Source: Anaerostipes rhamnosivorans (GTDB lineage: Bacteria; Bacillota; Clostridia; Lachnospirales; Lachnospiraceae). From it: a DNA stretch of 64,000 bases. Position numbers and translations under genes: made by a program. The stretch covers positions 281,001-345,000 of the forward strand of contig NZ_CP040058.1 of the NCBI RefSeq assembly GCF_005280655.1. Direction: 5' to 3'. The notes under the pieces are model-generated. The model was not told the DNA's origin and did no database searches. It was given only the letters and a program-made list of their open reading frames with translations. This document shows positions 48,812 through 57,783 of the stretch, one piece after another (positions within the stretch are counted from its first letter, which is position 1; each line of letters opens with the position of its first letter).

Positions 48812-50194
48812 TTATAATTCTCCTCTGGATTCACGGTCGATCAATTCCTTCATAATGGAATCGTATTGCTTATCCAGCTTATAGAAAGAAAGAGTGATGA
48901 CGGCTAAGGCTGCGACAATAACCGGTCCGACCTTATAGATGTTGATGATCATATTTAGTGCAGAGCCAGGCTGTGTCACAGCTCCGGCAGCAGAGCTTAT
49001 GTACCCTGAGAGGGAGAGAAGCCCTGTCATGGCGGCTGACGCCACACCTGCGCCTACCTTTGTTCCGATGGAACCTCCTGCAAAGATCAGGCTTTCCTGG
49101 CGGATATGTGTCTTCCACTGTCCGAATTCCACCACGTCACCGATCATACCAAATACAACTGCGTTTAACGGTGCAAGTCCAATGGCACGGGCTACACAGC
49201 TCATGACCATCCAAGGGAAGCTGTACGGATTCAGGAAAAACAGCAGCTGGCCAGCCAGTGCGATGAACGCTCCGGCAAATGCGACGTTTCTTTTTCCGAA
49301 CTTTCCGATCAGAGGTGCACAGGCAAAGATGCAGGCCACTAAAGTGAGTGTCTCAGTCAGATACAGGGTACTGTACATCCAGGTATCATTGTGGAAAATA
49401 TATTTACAATAGTAAGGAAGGATGGTTCCTGAAATACCGAAGGATACACTCTGAAGCATCCAGAGGACAAGGACTGCCCAGAAATATTGGTTTGTCACCA
49501 GGGCTTTCAGACCTTTTTTCAGCGGAACACTTTTTGTTTTGTCCTTTGCCGCAATGACAACAGTCTCCTTACATTTGAGGAAACAGTTGACCAGCAGGAT
49601 CAGGGCGAGAACTGCCCAGATGGACATTGTTTTTACCCATGCGGCCTGATTGTCTCCGAAGATCTTTACCAACGGAAGGGTAAAAGTCACGGCAACGATA
49701 CGTCCGATCGGTGACAATCCCATTCTGACAACGCTTAACATATCCCTTTCAGAGGAGATACGCGTCATCATAGCAGAAAGGCTTCCGTAAGGAAGGTTGA
49801 TGGCCGTATAGCAGATGGTGGTACAGAAGTTATATGTAACAAACAGGTAGATTCCCTGTACAATTCCTGTTGTATGAGGCACAGTGAAAAGTAGAACGGC
49901 TGATAGAGCATAAGGGATGCTCATCCATAGGATCCACGGCCTTGATTTTCCCCATTTTGAATTGGTGTGTTCAACGATCACACCCATGATTAAGTCAGAT
50001 ACTCCGTCAAACAGCCGGGAAAGCAGCATAACCAGTCCGACGGTGGCTGGGTTGATTCCTACATAATCAGTATAAAAAAGTGTAAGCAATGTACCGATCA
50101 TTCCGAAGATCACATTACATGCCACATCTCCGCCCGCATAGGAAACTCTGGTTCCCCAGCTGAGTCTGCCTCCTTTGATAGAGTTTTTCTCCAT
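48812..50194 (-). CDS. GPH-family sugar:cation symporter (MelB-like)
   Basis: The 460-residue protein has twelve membrane helices with the GPH motifs SRLFDGVSDLIMGVIVEHT and GKSRPWILW near the N-terminus. It imports glycosides, pentosides or hexuronides with H+ or Na+. It ends an operon whose upstream gene encodes an IolG-like dehydrogenase, so inositol or a related cyclitol glycoside is a candidate substrate. Confidence 0.9.
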   Translation of the reverse strand: MEKNSIKGGRLSWGTRVSYAGGDVACNVIFGMIGTLLTLFYTDYVGINPATVGLVMLLSRLFDGVSDLIMGVIVEHTNSKWGKSRPWILWMSIPYALSAVLLFTVPHTTGIVQGIYLFVTYNFCTTICYTAINLPYGSLSAMMTRISSERDMLSVVRMGLSPIGRIVAVTFTLPLVKIFGDNQAAWVKTMSIWAVLALILLVNCFLKCKETVVIAAKDKTKSVPLKKGLKALVTNQYFWAVLVLWMLQSVSFGISGTILPYYCKYIFHNDTWMYSTLYLTETLTLVACIFACAPLIGKFGKRNVAFAGAFIALAGQLLFFLNPYSFPWMVMSCVARAIGLAPLNAVVFGMIGDVVEFGQWKTHIRQESLIFAGGSIGTKVGAGVASAAMTGLLSLSGYISSAAGAVTQPGSALNMIINIYKVGPVIVAALAVITLSFYKLDKQYDSIMKELIDRESRGEL

Positions 50195-50296
50195 TATAAT
50201 ATCTCTCCTTTTTCCAAATAGTGTGCCAAGGGAAGGATGCGCCCGCTATGTTTGGCAGGCCTCCTTCCCGGCAGTTGCTTTACAATACAGGGTTTT

Positions 50297-51310
50297 CTAT
50301 ACTGTAATTTCAGAAATTTTTACTGGGCGGTGTTCTTCTAATGATTTTTTAGCCGCAAGCCCCATAAGTACTGGCTCAAGACCGTCCATAACTCCAAGAG
50401 GGGTGTCTGTGTTTTTTTCGATGGCGTCGATAAAGCATTTGATTTCTTTTGCATAGGCTGCCATGTAGCGTTCCAGGAAGAAGTAAAGAGGTTTTTCTCC
50501 TGTCACTCCGTCCGCATTACTGATCACGGCTGAGGATGCGGAATCGTTTGCTGTTACGACCATTCCCTTTGATCCGAACACTTCAGCTCTCTGATCGTAT
50601 CCGTAAACGGCTTTTCTTGAGTTGTCAATCACGGCGATGGAACCGTTTTTCATTTTTAATGTGATAACAGCAGTGTCCACATCTCCGGCTTCACCGATGG
50701 CAGGATCTACAAGGACTGCAGCTTCTACATACACTTCTTCAGCGTCACATCCTGCAAGGAAACGGACCATGTCAAAATCATGGATTGTCATGTCCAGGAA
50801 CATTCCTCCGGAAACTTTTACATAATCAGCACTTGGCGGTTCAGGATCTCTGGATGTAACTTTGATGATCTGTGTCTCACCAATCTTTCCAGCAGCCACG
50901 GCATCCCGGATGGCTTCAAAGTTATGGTCAAAACGGCGGTTGAATCCTACCTGGTATTTTACGTCGCTTTTCTTTAAAGCGTCGACTACTTCCTGAATCT
51001 TCTGTACGTCATGGTCGATTGGCTTTTCGCAGAATACATGTTTTCCTGCTTCAATAGCCTCTACGGAGATCGGTGAATGTGTATCTGTGGATGAGCAGAT
51101 CAGCACTGCGTCGATCTGAGGATCATTTAAGATGTCTTTGTAATCTTTGGTGGTATTTTCAACACCCATTTCTTTTGCCCATACTGCTGTGTCCTCTGAC
51201 ATAAAAGGATCAGCAAGAGTCTTAACCTTTGCGTTTCCTACCTGTGTGCAGATGCTTTCTACATGTACTCTTCCGATTCTTCCTGCTCCGATAATACCTA
51301 CATTTACCAT
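50297..51310 (-). CDS. Gfo/Idh/MocA oxidoreductase, inositol 2-dehydrogenase-like
   Basis: The 337-residue protein begins MVNVGIIGAGRIGRVHVESI at ATG 51310, which has AAGGAAG upstream; the frame reaches 51331 without a better site. It has the GAGRIG nucleotide loop, CEKPID (catalytic Lys), MFLDMTIHDFDMVRF with its His, and QVGFNRRFD. It should oxidise myo-inositol or a sugar-like compound with NAD+. It is cotranscribed with the symporter. Confidence 0.85.
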   Translation of the reverse strand: MVNVGIIGAGRIGRVHVESICTQVGNAKVKTLADPFMSEDTAVWAKEMGVENTTKDYKDILNDPQIDAVLICSSTDTHSPISVEAIEAGKHVFCEKPIDHDVQKIQEVVDALKKSDVKYQVGFNRRFDHNFEAIRDAVAAGKIGETQIIKVTSRDPEPPSADYVKVSGGMFLDMTIHDFDMVRFLAGCDAEEVYVEAAVLVDPAIGEAGDVDTAVITLKMKNGSIAVIDNSRKAVYGYDQRAEVFGSKGMVVTANDSASSAVISNADGVTGEKPLYFFLERYMAAYAKEIKCFIDAIEKNTDTPLGVMDGLEPVLMGLAAKKSLEEHRPVKISEITV

Positions 51311-51361
51311 AATAATAACTTCCTTTCTCATATTTAACTGGTCTGATTTCTTTATGAGTTA

Positions 51362-51406
51362 ATCATATCAGGGCAAAGACTTAACCAAAACTAGTACTTT
51401 TTTTGG
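51362..51406 (-). promoter_or_regulatory. Promoter of iolG-symporter operon with CCAAAA-N10-TTTTGG palindrome
   Basis: On the minus strand TATGAT (51362-51367) has TG upstream and a weak -35 TTTTGG (51385-51390), 17 bp apart. CCAAAA (51385-51390) and TTTTGG (51401-51406) form an operator-like inverted repeat covering the -35. TTAACCAAAA (51381-51390) equals the arm of the repeat at 731-783. Confidence 0.55.
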
Positions 51407-51515
51407 ATTTTATAGTATTTTATTAGTAATATTTTTGTGGGATTATTTTTTGTGTCTTATTTTTGGAAAATGAGGCTGCAGCAAGGCCAAACAAAATAAG
51501 ATCTAAAGAAAAGAC

Positions 51516-51550
51516 CAAAAAAAGAAACCCAGAATTAAAATCTGGATTTC
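51516..51550 (-). terminator. Terminator of mecA
   Basis: On the minus strand GAAATCCAG and CTGGGTTTC (51542-51550 and 51524-51532) pair with one wobble and are followed by seven T. Confidence 0.85.
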
Positions 51551-51570
51551 TCCTTTTGGTTGATTCGTAG

Positions 51571-52266
51571 TTAAAATTCAGCGATCTGCTGAATTGCATC
51601 CTCGGAGAGGATGGTTTGGAAATGTTCATCAAATAAAGCTTTCGTCGCATAAGTATTTGGGATACGCTTGCTGTACTCGGACAAGATGTTGCGGACTTTT
51701 GTGAAGTCGAACTTATTATCCTCAGAGGACAGGCACAAATAATAACAGTTATTTTCAGTATCTTTATATAAGCGGCTTTCGTGTGGAAAGCTAATTACCA
51801 GTTTTGCTGCATATGCAACTTCTTCCAGAGAGGAGAAGCAGTATACGTCACAGTTGGAATCCATGATGGCAAGATGCATGGCATCAGCCAGATCAGATAA
51901 GTCACTGTCAGAAGCCTCGTCAAGAAAATTAAGTACTCCGTCGGAATCATCCAGTTTCAGATCATCGGATGACATCTTGGAATTTACTAACTTCTCGTAA
52001 CGGTCGTTAAATTGATCAGCATCCTCCACTTTTGTGACGACGAGTATCAGACATTCCTGGGAGACCGGGATCGCTTCTACCATCAACGGAATATTATTGG
52101 TCTCAAAACCTAATTCCTGGGAAGCTTTCTTCATGAGTTCTCGGAACAGTCCTTTGGCCTTATCGGAGCCAAATGCCAGCTCGTTGAGCAAAGTCTCTTT
52201 TCCAGCAAGGTCAGCTTTATTCAAAGTACATCGGATTTGATTGTCACTGATTCGTTCTATCTTCAT
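51571..52266 (-). CDS. mecA: Adaptor protein MecA
   Basis: The 231-residue protein begins MKIERISDNQIRCTLNKADL at ATG 52266, 8 bases after GGAG; the frame extends to 52275 but that overlaps the site. It has the acidic middle SSDDLKLDDSD and a C-terminal ClpC-binding domain (YKDTENNCYYLCLSSED). MecA brings substrates such as ComK to ClpCP for degradation. It has a strong promoter of its own. Confidence 0.93.
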   Translation of the reverse strand: MKIERISDNQIRCTLNKADLAGKETLLNELAFGSDKAKGLFRELMKKASQELGFETNNIPLMVEAIPVSQECLILVVTKVEDADQFNDRYEKLVNSKMSSDDLKLDDSDGVLNFLDEASDSDLSDLADAMHLAIMDSNCDVYCFSSLEEVAYAAKLVISFPHESRLYKDTENNCYYLCLSSEDNKFDFTKVRNILSEYSKRIPNTYATKALFDEHFQTILSEDAIQQIAEF

Positions 52267-52293
52267 AGTCATCACTCCCTTACTTTATATTAT

Positions 52294-52322
52294 AGTATAG
52301 TATCAGATTGCATATGTGTAAA
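52294..52322 (-). promoter_or_regulatory. Promoter of mecA
   Basis: Minus strand TTTACA (52317-52322), 17 bp, TATACT (52294-52299). Confidence 0.8.
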
Positions 52323-52359
52323 GTGTTTCTGAAAAACTTACAAAATTATACAACAATAC

Positions 52360-52388
52360 TTGAATGAATTTACAAAATTTGCTATAAT
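52360..52388 (+). promoter_or_regulatory. Promoter of the small unknown gene at 52526
   Basis: TTGAAT (52360-52365), 17 bp, TATAAT (52383-52388) with TGC before it. Confidence 0.82.
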
Positions 52389-52389
52389 A

Positions 52390-52513
52390 GATTTACAGCA
52401 TATGGAAAGGGGCTCTATCGTATGCTGAGGCGCCGCATCTTCATTGCCCTTGGGCGATGTCTTAAGTTTATATATCATAGCACTTTTCTGGCTCATTTCA
52501 CAAGCATTTCAGA
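52390..52513 (+). other. Structured 5' leader or small RNA
   Basis: About 125 bases lie between the promoter and the ribosome site. CATTGCCC (52442-52449) and GGGCGATG (52452-52459) pair with one wobble, and GGGGCTC/GGCGCC stretches precede it. It fits no RNA family I know. Confidence 0.35.
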
Positions 52514-52525
52514 ATGGAGATTATC

Positions 52526-52723
52526 ATGGGACATCACAGTGATTTATTGGATTATTTAGAACTTGGATTGGCAGTCCAGGTCGATGGAATACCCGTAGAC
52601 AATAGTAATCAGGAACAAATGGATCTTATGCTCAGGGAGGATGATTCCTACATGAAAGACTTCATTGACGATGAGAAAGGGGAGATCTGTGCCGTCTATT
52701 ATCAAAAAGTAACCAATCAATAA
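52526..52723 (+). CDS. Unrecognised small acidic protein, 65 residues
   Basis: The frame starts at ATG 52514 or, better, ATG 52526 with GGAG at 52516-52519. The protein reads MGHHSDLLDYLELGLAVQVD, a middle GIPVDNSNQEQMDLMLREDD and an end KGEICAVYYQKVTNQ. It is acidic and soluble. A strong promoter and a long leader support expression. I recognise no family. Confidence 0.65.
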   Translation: MGHHSDLLDYLELGLAVQVDGIPVDNSNQEQMDLMLREDDSYMKDFIDDEKGEICAVYYQKVTNQ

Positions 52724-52809
52724 TAGGAAACCAGGGTCAAAATGTCTTTTTGATCCAACAATTTAAAATGCGTCATCTATACCAATAGTATCTCAATTAA
52801 GCCAAGGGA

Positions 52810-53496
52810 TTATTTCTCTTGGCTTAAATAGGATTGAATTCCCTTATAAATGGCCTGAGCGGCCTTTTCTTGATAGCTTTTATCCTGAAGCTGCTGCTTT
52901 TCCGCCTCATTGCTCAAGAAACCACACTCTGCGATGACAGTCACATACGGATTGTCTCTGAGCAAAAAGTAATCACTGTTGGCTTTTGCCACTCTGTGGT
53001 TTTCTGGATCTAAGTTTTCTACAAGGGAACTCTGGAGACAGTCAGCCAGCTGTTTTCCTTTTTGGGAGCCTTGATAGTAAAATACCTGCGCGCCGTGTAC
53101 ATCGCCGCTTGGATAGCTGTTCTGATGGATGCTGACGACAAGGACTGGTTCAGCGTCAAATATGATCTGTTTTCGGTTTGAGAGATCGGACACCTTTACA
53201 TTGGTGGTGCTGGTGGCCAGATTGTAGTCACCGTCCCTGGTCATTTTTACCTTGAACTTTTTCTTCTCCAAAATTGTTTTTAATTTTTTTGAGATGGAGA
53301 GATTGATATCCTTCTCCAACACGCTGCCGCTGCCGACCTTTCCGGGATCGCTGCCGCCGTGTCCAGGATCGATGATGATGACATTCTGTTTTCCGATAGT
53401 CTGATTTACGAAGATCGGAAGAGTGATGGAGGATATGTAAAGAAGAACGACAATACAAAAAACAGCAACGCCTAAAAGTTGTTTGCGATATTTCAT
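52810..53496 (-). CDS. cwlD: N-acetylmuramoyl-L-alanine amidase CwlD
   Basis: The 228-residue protein has an N-terminal membrane anchor and an Amidase_3 domain with zinc ligands: His46 in IIDPGHGGSDPG, Glu61 in EKDINLS, the His of VVSIHQNSYPSGD and catalytic Glu of VIAECGFLSN. CwlD is needed to make muramic-delta-lactam of the spore cortex, so it suggests spore formation (inference). A hairpin at 52799-52826 covers its stop codon. Confidence 0.92.
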   Translation of the reverse strand: MKYRKQLLGVAVFCIVVLLYISSITLPIFVNQTIGKQNVIIIDPGHGGSDPGKVGSGSVLEKDINLSISKKLKTILEKKKFKVKMTRDGDYNLATSTTNVKVSDLSNRKQIIFDAEPVLVVSIHQNSYPSGDVHGAQVFYYQGSQKGKQLADCLQSSLVENLDPENHRVAKANSDYFLLRDNPYVTVIAECGFLSNEAEKQQLQDKSYQEKAAQAIYKGIQSYLSQEK

Positions 53497-53582
53497 TTGG
53501 AGACCTCAAGACTTTTGTAATATTATATTCAGGTTAGTGTTGGTTTTATGTGTGACATTTTTTACATGATTTTTGTTCGGCA

Positions 53583-55022
53583 CTATCGTTTTGAGCGGGT
53601 CCGGTCTAAATATTCGTTTGTCATTTTTATGACCTGGCCTGACAGCAGTGTGATCGAGATCAAGTTGGGCACGGCCATCAGTCCGTTGAAGGTGTCGGAG
53701 AGGTTCCACACAAAGGACAAGTGCAGGATGGAACCTAAGAATATAAAATATAAGAAGACGAGCTTGTAATTCGTCACTGCCCTTTTGCCGAACAGATAGG
53801 CCACGGCTGTTTCTCCGTAGAAGGACCAGCCGATCAAGGTGGAGAACGCGAAGAACACAATGGCGATGGCTACGAAAGCGGCTCCGTAGGGGCCGAAGAC
53901 TGTGGAGAATGCCGCACTGGTCAGAGGTACTCCGTTTAATAGGGAGTCGAAGTGGGAGGTGGTTCCCTGGGCTGCGTCCAGTGCCATTGCGTTTAAGTAG
54001 GTGCTTTCTTCATAGACGCCGGAGGTAAGGATCGTGAGGGCTGTGATGGTGCACATGACGACCGTGTCGGTGAATACTTCAAAGATTCCCCACATACCCT
54101 GGACCACAGGCTCTTTTGTATCAGAATTTGTATGTACGGTGACGGAGCTTCCTAGTCCGGCCTCATTGGAGAAGACTCCTCTGGAGATTCCTTTTTTCAT
54201 GGCAAGGGTGATGCCGTACCCGAGGACGCCTCCGCCGGCAGCTCTCGGGGAGAAAGCACCGTGGAAGATGGATTGGAGTGTGGACGGAACCCGGTCAATG
54301 TGGACAAAAATGATGACGATGCAGCCGAGTGTGAACAAAGCTGCCATGACCGGAATGACTTTTTCTGTGACGCTGGCAATCCGTTTGATGCCGCCCATGA
54401 TGACAAAACCCACCATAAAAAGGCCTATAAGGCCGGTGATGACAGGGGAGATGGAAAAGGTGGAGGACAGGGCAGATGACATAGAATTGGCCTGCGCCAT
54501 GTTCCCAATCCCCAGGGAAGCCAGGATGCAGAACATGGCAAATAGGGAAGCCAGCCATTTGGAGTGGAGACCCCGTTCCATATACACCATGGCGCCGCCG
54601 GCCCAGTTTCCGTCTTTGTCCCTGTAGCGGTATTTCATACCCAGGGTTACTTCCGCATAATGCGTCATCATGCCCAGGATAGAAGAAATCCACATCCAGA
54701 AGACAGCACCGGGACCGCCTGCGGTGATGGCAGTGGCAACTCCGGCGATGTTTCCGGTGCCAAGAGTCCCTGCAAGAGCAGTGCAGAGGGACTGGAACTG
54801 GGAGATGGAAGCGGAATCTTTTGTTTTGCGGACGTCAGACTTTTTGAAGGAGGACAGGAGAGTGGCAGAGATCCAGAGGCCAAAGTGTCTCAGCTGAAAG
54901 AATTTTGTCCGAAACGTGAACATCAGGCCGATGCCCAGAAAGCAGGCCAGCATCGGTGTTCCCCATATAAAGGAATTTAACGCGTTGTTCAGATGGCTGA
55001 CCATTGAAAAAACTTGTTCCAT
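53583..55022 (-). CDS. Sodium:alanine (AGCS) symporter
   Basis: The 479-residue protein shows the AGCS signature: LCTALAGTLGTGNIAGVATAIT, GGPGAVFWMWISSILGM and FSNEAGLGSSVTVHT. It imports alanine or glycine with Na+. The ATG at 55022 lacks a strong ribosome site (GGAAAGAAG, about 14 bases upstream). It is divergent from the Sua5 gene. Confidence 0.95.
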   Translation of the reverse strand: MEQVFSMVSHLNNALNSFIWGTPMLACFLGIGLMFTFRTKFFQLRHFGLWISATLLSSFKKSDVRKTKDSASISQFQSLCTALAGTLGTGNIAGVATAITAGGPGAVFWMWISSILGMMTHYAEVTLGMKYRYRDKDGNWAGGAMVYMERGLHSKWLASLFAMFCILASLGIGNMAQANSMSSALSSTFSISPVITGLIGLFMVGFVIMGGIKRIASVTEKVIPVMAALFTLGCIVIIFVHIDRVPSTLQSIFHGAFSPRAAGGGVLGYGITLAMKKGISRGVFSNEAGLGSSVTVHTNSDTKEPVVQGMWGIFEVFTDTVVMCTITALTILTSGVYEESTYLNAMALDAAQGTTSHFDSLLNGVPLTSAAFSTVFGPYGAAFVAIAIVFFAFSTLIGWSFYGETAVAYLFGKRAVTNYKLVFLYFIFLGSILHLSFVWNLSDTFNGLMAVPNLISITLLSGQVIKMTNEYLDRTRSKR

Positions 55023-55205
55023 AGGTAAGACTTCTTTCCGGTAATTAAAGCATTATATTCAGTCAAGCAGGTGATTTATGAATGAAGTGCTTCTTCTATA
55101 TTAAATAAAAACTCTTGAAGACGCTCAACCTGCTGCTTTATTTTTCCTGGAAAGTTTGTTATACTGATTACTAATGGGGTTTTCTCTATAAGAAGGATGG
55201 GAATT

Positions 55206-56252
55206 ATGAATACGATTGTGAGAAACGTTGAAAATACAGACAATAAGGAAGCTATTCGGGAAGCGGCAAAGCTCCTCAGAGAGGGGCAGGTTGTAGCTTT
55301 TCCCACAGAGACTGTCTATGGGCTTGGAGGCAGCGGATGGATGGAAGATGCCGCTGACAAGATTTATGAGGCCAAGGGAAGGCCTTCTGATAATCCTCTC
55401 ATTCTGCATATCGGAAGTATGGATATGATTCAAGAGATTGCGTCTTACATACCCAAACTGGCGAAAAAAGCGATGGAAGCATTTTGGCCTGGTCCCCTGA
55501 CTGTGATTTTACCGAAAAGTGACAATGTCCCGAACCGGGTCACCGGCGGACTGAATTCTGTGGCTGTGCGCATGCCAAGCCACCCTGTGGCTTTAGCTCT
55601 GCTCAAAGAGGCGGGGATTCCTGTGGCTGCACCCAGCGCGAATACTTCAGGAAGACCGAGTCCCACAGAGGCAGAACATGTAGTTGAAGACCTGGACGGA
55701 AAGATTCCTATGGTTTTAGACGGCGGAAAAGTAGAAGTAGGCGTTGAATCGACGATCGTTGATTTTACTGGAGATGTACCGGTGATCTTAAGACCCGGGA
55801 AAATTACGAAAGATGAACTAGAGCAGGTTCTTTCGACGGAGGTGCTTATGGGCACTTTTGCGGTGAAAGAGGATGCGGTGCCGAAGGCACCTGGGATGAA
55901 GTATAAGCATTATGCGCCGAAAGCCCAGCTGATCCTTGTCCTCGGAACGGATAGAGAAAAAGTTACTGAAGAGATAACAAAGAGAGTCCATGACTGCCGG
56001 AGCAAGGGTATGAGGACCGGAGTCATTGCCACGGAGGAGACGAAGGACGCCTATGACGCGGACGAAGTGATACCGGTGGGGAGCCGTAAACATATGGAGA
56101 CGGTGACGGCAAATCTGTACCATGTACTGAGAGAGTTTGACCACAGAGATGTGGATATGATCTTTTCAGAAGGATTTGAAGGGGAAGAATATGAAGAGGC
56201 GGTGATGAACCGTTTGGCCAAAGCAGCGGGACATCAGATAATCCGTGTTTAA
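55206..56252 (+). CDS. Threonylcarbamoyl-AMP synthase (Sua5 long form)
   Basis: The 348-residue protein uses ATG 55206 (GAAGGA site) rather than 55197. The YrdC domain has AFPTETVYGLG, KGRPSDNPL, WPGPLTVIL and APSANTSGRPSPT. A linker and Sua5 C-terminal domain follow (MKYKHYAPKA). It makes the precursor for t6A37 in tRNA. It is followed by the phosphatase-like domain gene, a conserved neighbour in Firmicutes. Confidence 0.95.
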   Translation: MNTIVRNVENTDNKEAIREAAKLLREGQVVAFPTETVYGLGGSGWMEDAADKIYEAKGRPSDNPLILHIGSMDMIQEIASYIPKLAKKAMEAFWPGPLTVILPKSDNVPNRVTGGLNSVAVRMPSHPVALALLKEAGIPVAAPSANTSGRPSPTEAEHVVEDLDGKIPMVLDGGKVEVGVESTIVDFTGDVPVILRPGKITKDELEQVLSTEVLMGTFAVKEDAVPKAPGMKYKHYAPKAQLILVLGTDREKVTEEITKRVHDCRSKGMRTGVIATEETKDAYDADEVIPVGSRKHMETVTANLYHVLREFDHRDVDMIFSEGFEGEEYEEAVMNRLAKAAGHQIIRV

Positions 56253-56264
56253 AAGGAGATTAGT

Positions 56265-57146
56265 TTGAAAAAAATTATATTTGTAAGTACGAACAACACC
56301 TGCCGCAGTTTTATAGCGGAATCGGTGCTGCGGAAGTATTTAAAGGACGCCCACAGAAGGGATATCCAAGTGGTATCCAAAGGCCTGGTCGTCTTATTTC
56401 CGGAGCCGGTACACACAAAAGCAGCAGACCTGGTCAGAAAAAGCGGGATAGAGATCGTGGATTTCAAGGCATCCCAGCTCACACAGGAAGATGTGGAGAC
56501 CAGCGATCTGATTCTTACCATGAATGATAAGCAGAAAGAAAAGGTACTGGAAGACTATCATGGATATAAGGAAGTGGCCACCATCAATGAGTATGCTAAC
56601 GATGAAGGCGCTGTCATCGATCCCTATGGAATGGATGACGAAGACTATGAACATTGCTTTGTACAGATTACACAACTAATCCATAAAATATGGAACCATA
56701 AGTTAGGAGGAAATGAAATGATAGGTATTGGAAGTGACCACGGCGGATATGCGTTGAAGCAGGCAGTCATCAAGCATCTGGAGGAAAAGGGACATGCGGT
56801 GAAGGATTACGGATGTTATTCTGAAGAATCCTGTGATTATCCTGTGTATGCAAAAGCAGTGGCAGAAGGGATACTGAAGGACGAAGTGAAACAGGGAATC
56901 CTGATCTGCGGAACAGGTATCGGCATCTCCATCACAGCCAACAAGATTAAGGGAATCCGTGCGGCACTGTGCGGGGATACATTCAGCGCCAGAGCTACAA
57001 GGGAACATAATAATGCCAACATTCTTGCTCTGGGAGCGAGAGTGACCGGAGAGGGACTGGCATTGGATATTGTGGATACATTTTTAGAGACAAAGTTCTC
57101 TAACGATGAACGTCATATCCGCAGGATCAACATGATCGAAGAATAA
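56265..57146 (+). CDS. rpiB: Low-molecular-weight phosphatase-like domain in frame with ribose-5-phosphate isomerase B
   Basis: One open frame of 293 residues. Residues 1-148 resemble LMW protein phosphatase (arginine phosphatase YwlE group), with NTCRS at 11-15 and the acid DPYG at 119-122, but the nucleophilic Cys is Ser8 (VSTNNTCRS), so catalysis is doubtful. Residues 152-293 are RpiB: IGIGSDHGGYALK, ICGTGIGISITANKI. An internal AGGAGG (56705-56710) and ATG 56718 lie at the junction, so RpiB can be made alone as well as fused. There is no stop between the halves. Confidence 0.88.
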   Translation: MKKIIFVSTNNTCRSFIAESVLRKYLKDAHRRDIQVVSKGLVVLFPEPVHTKAADLVRKSGIEIVDFKASQLTQEDVETSDLILTMNDKQKEKVLEDYHGYKEVATINEYANDEGAVIDPYGMDDEDYEHCFVQITQLIHKIWNHKLGGNEMIGIGSDHGGYALKQAVIKHLEEKGHAVKDYGCYSEESCDYPVYAKAVAEGILKDEVKQGILICGTGIGISITANKIKGIRAALCGDTFSARATREHNNANILALGARVTGEGLALDIVDTFLETKFSNDERHIRRINMIEE

Positions 57147-57169
57147 TTTTATTTAAGAAAAAACATCGA

Positions 57170-57200
57170 AACGGCACCTTTTTAGGAGGTGCCGTTTTTT
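57170..57200 (+). terminator. Terminator after rpiB
   Basis: AACGGCACC (57170-57178) and GGTGCCGTT (57188-57196) pair perfectly, followed by TTTT. Confidence 0.93.
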
Positions 57201-57381
57201 GCAGTATGACGAAAATATTCTTCGTGTGAAATATGATGTTTAAGGATCCATTGTAATAAATCCTCAAACGACATTTTATTTGAAGCTATATTCAAAAATG
57301 TATCAGACAGTTCTTCCTGAGTGAATCCTGAATGAGTTGGTTATGAAGTAGAATAATTTGTTCTTTAGTCAATTTTATCAT
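57182..57381 (-). pseudogene. doc toxin remnant
   Basis: On the minus strand ATG 57381 opens IKLTKEQIILLHNQLIQ, the start of Fic/Doc death-on-curing toxins. The frame then shifts and resumes with GFTQEELSDTFLNIASNKMS and FEDLLQWILKHH, the C-terminal end of Doc. The central catalytic HxFx motif region is deleted. It ends inside the rpiB terminator. It cannot be active. Confidence 0.65.
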
Positions 57382-57474
57382 TTGGCAAGTTCCTCATATG
57401 CCTGCCTGTTTTTATCAATTAGTCTTTTAGATACAGAAAGAATATCTTCATTTATTGCAGGCTGTTCTTCTTCT
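57378..57474 (-). pseudogene. Phd/RelB-like antitoxin remnant
   Basis: The minus frame EEEQPAINEDILSVSKRLID then KNRQAYEELAK ends at 57378 with TGA overlapping the doc ATG in an ATGA, as in intact phd-doc operons. The N-terminal DNA-binding part is missing; a stop lies just upstream in frame. The 57475-57737 stretch beyond shows no supported gene. Confidence 0.55.
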
Positions 57475-57737
57475 CAACACTAAAATATCATATAAAATGC
57501 GGTGTGCCCTTTTGAGTATAAAAAGATGAAGAAAAAGAATAAATATCAGGTAATTATGGAAAAATACAGTATGACATTTTCTACAAGATCTCCGTTCCGC
57601 TCTTGGACTGCCTCACTCAAATCATGTGAAAATCTGTATGTTTGAAGATATAAAATGAGTGAAAAATTTAAAGAAATCATTTTCTGTATCTGTAAAAGTG
57701 TATAGAGGTTTTTTTTGTAGCAATAATATGTTTTGGA

Positions 57738-57746
57738 TGATATAAT
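57738..57746 (+). promoter_or_regulatory. Extended -10 promoter of the ATP synthase operon
   Basis: TATAAT (57741-57746) with TGA directly before it. A TTGTAG at 57715-57720 is 20 bp upstream, too far for a good -35. Confidence 0.6.
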
Positions 57747-57783
57747 TACAAAGTGTGGATAGAAACTTTTTAAGGAGGTCTTT

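Noticed and set aside
52799..52826. Terminator of cwlD overlapping its stop codon
   Set aside because: The AAGCCAAG/CTTGGCTT hairpin is clear but lacks a T-run on either side, so I do not call it a terminator.
54034..54627. 197-codon open frame inside the alanine symporter gene on the other strand
   Set aside because: Shadow frame rich in Met, Pro and Thr without motif or start signal.
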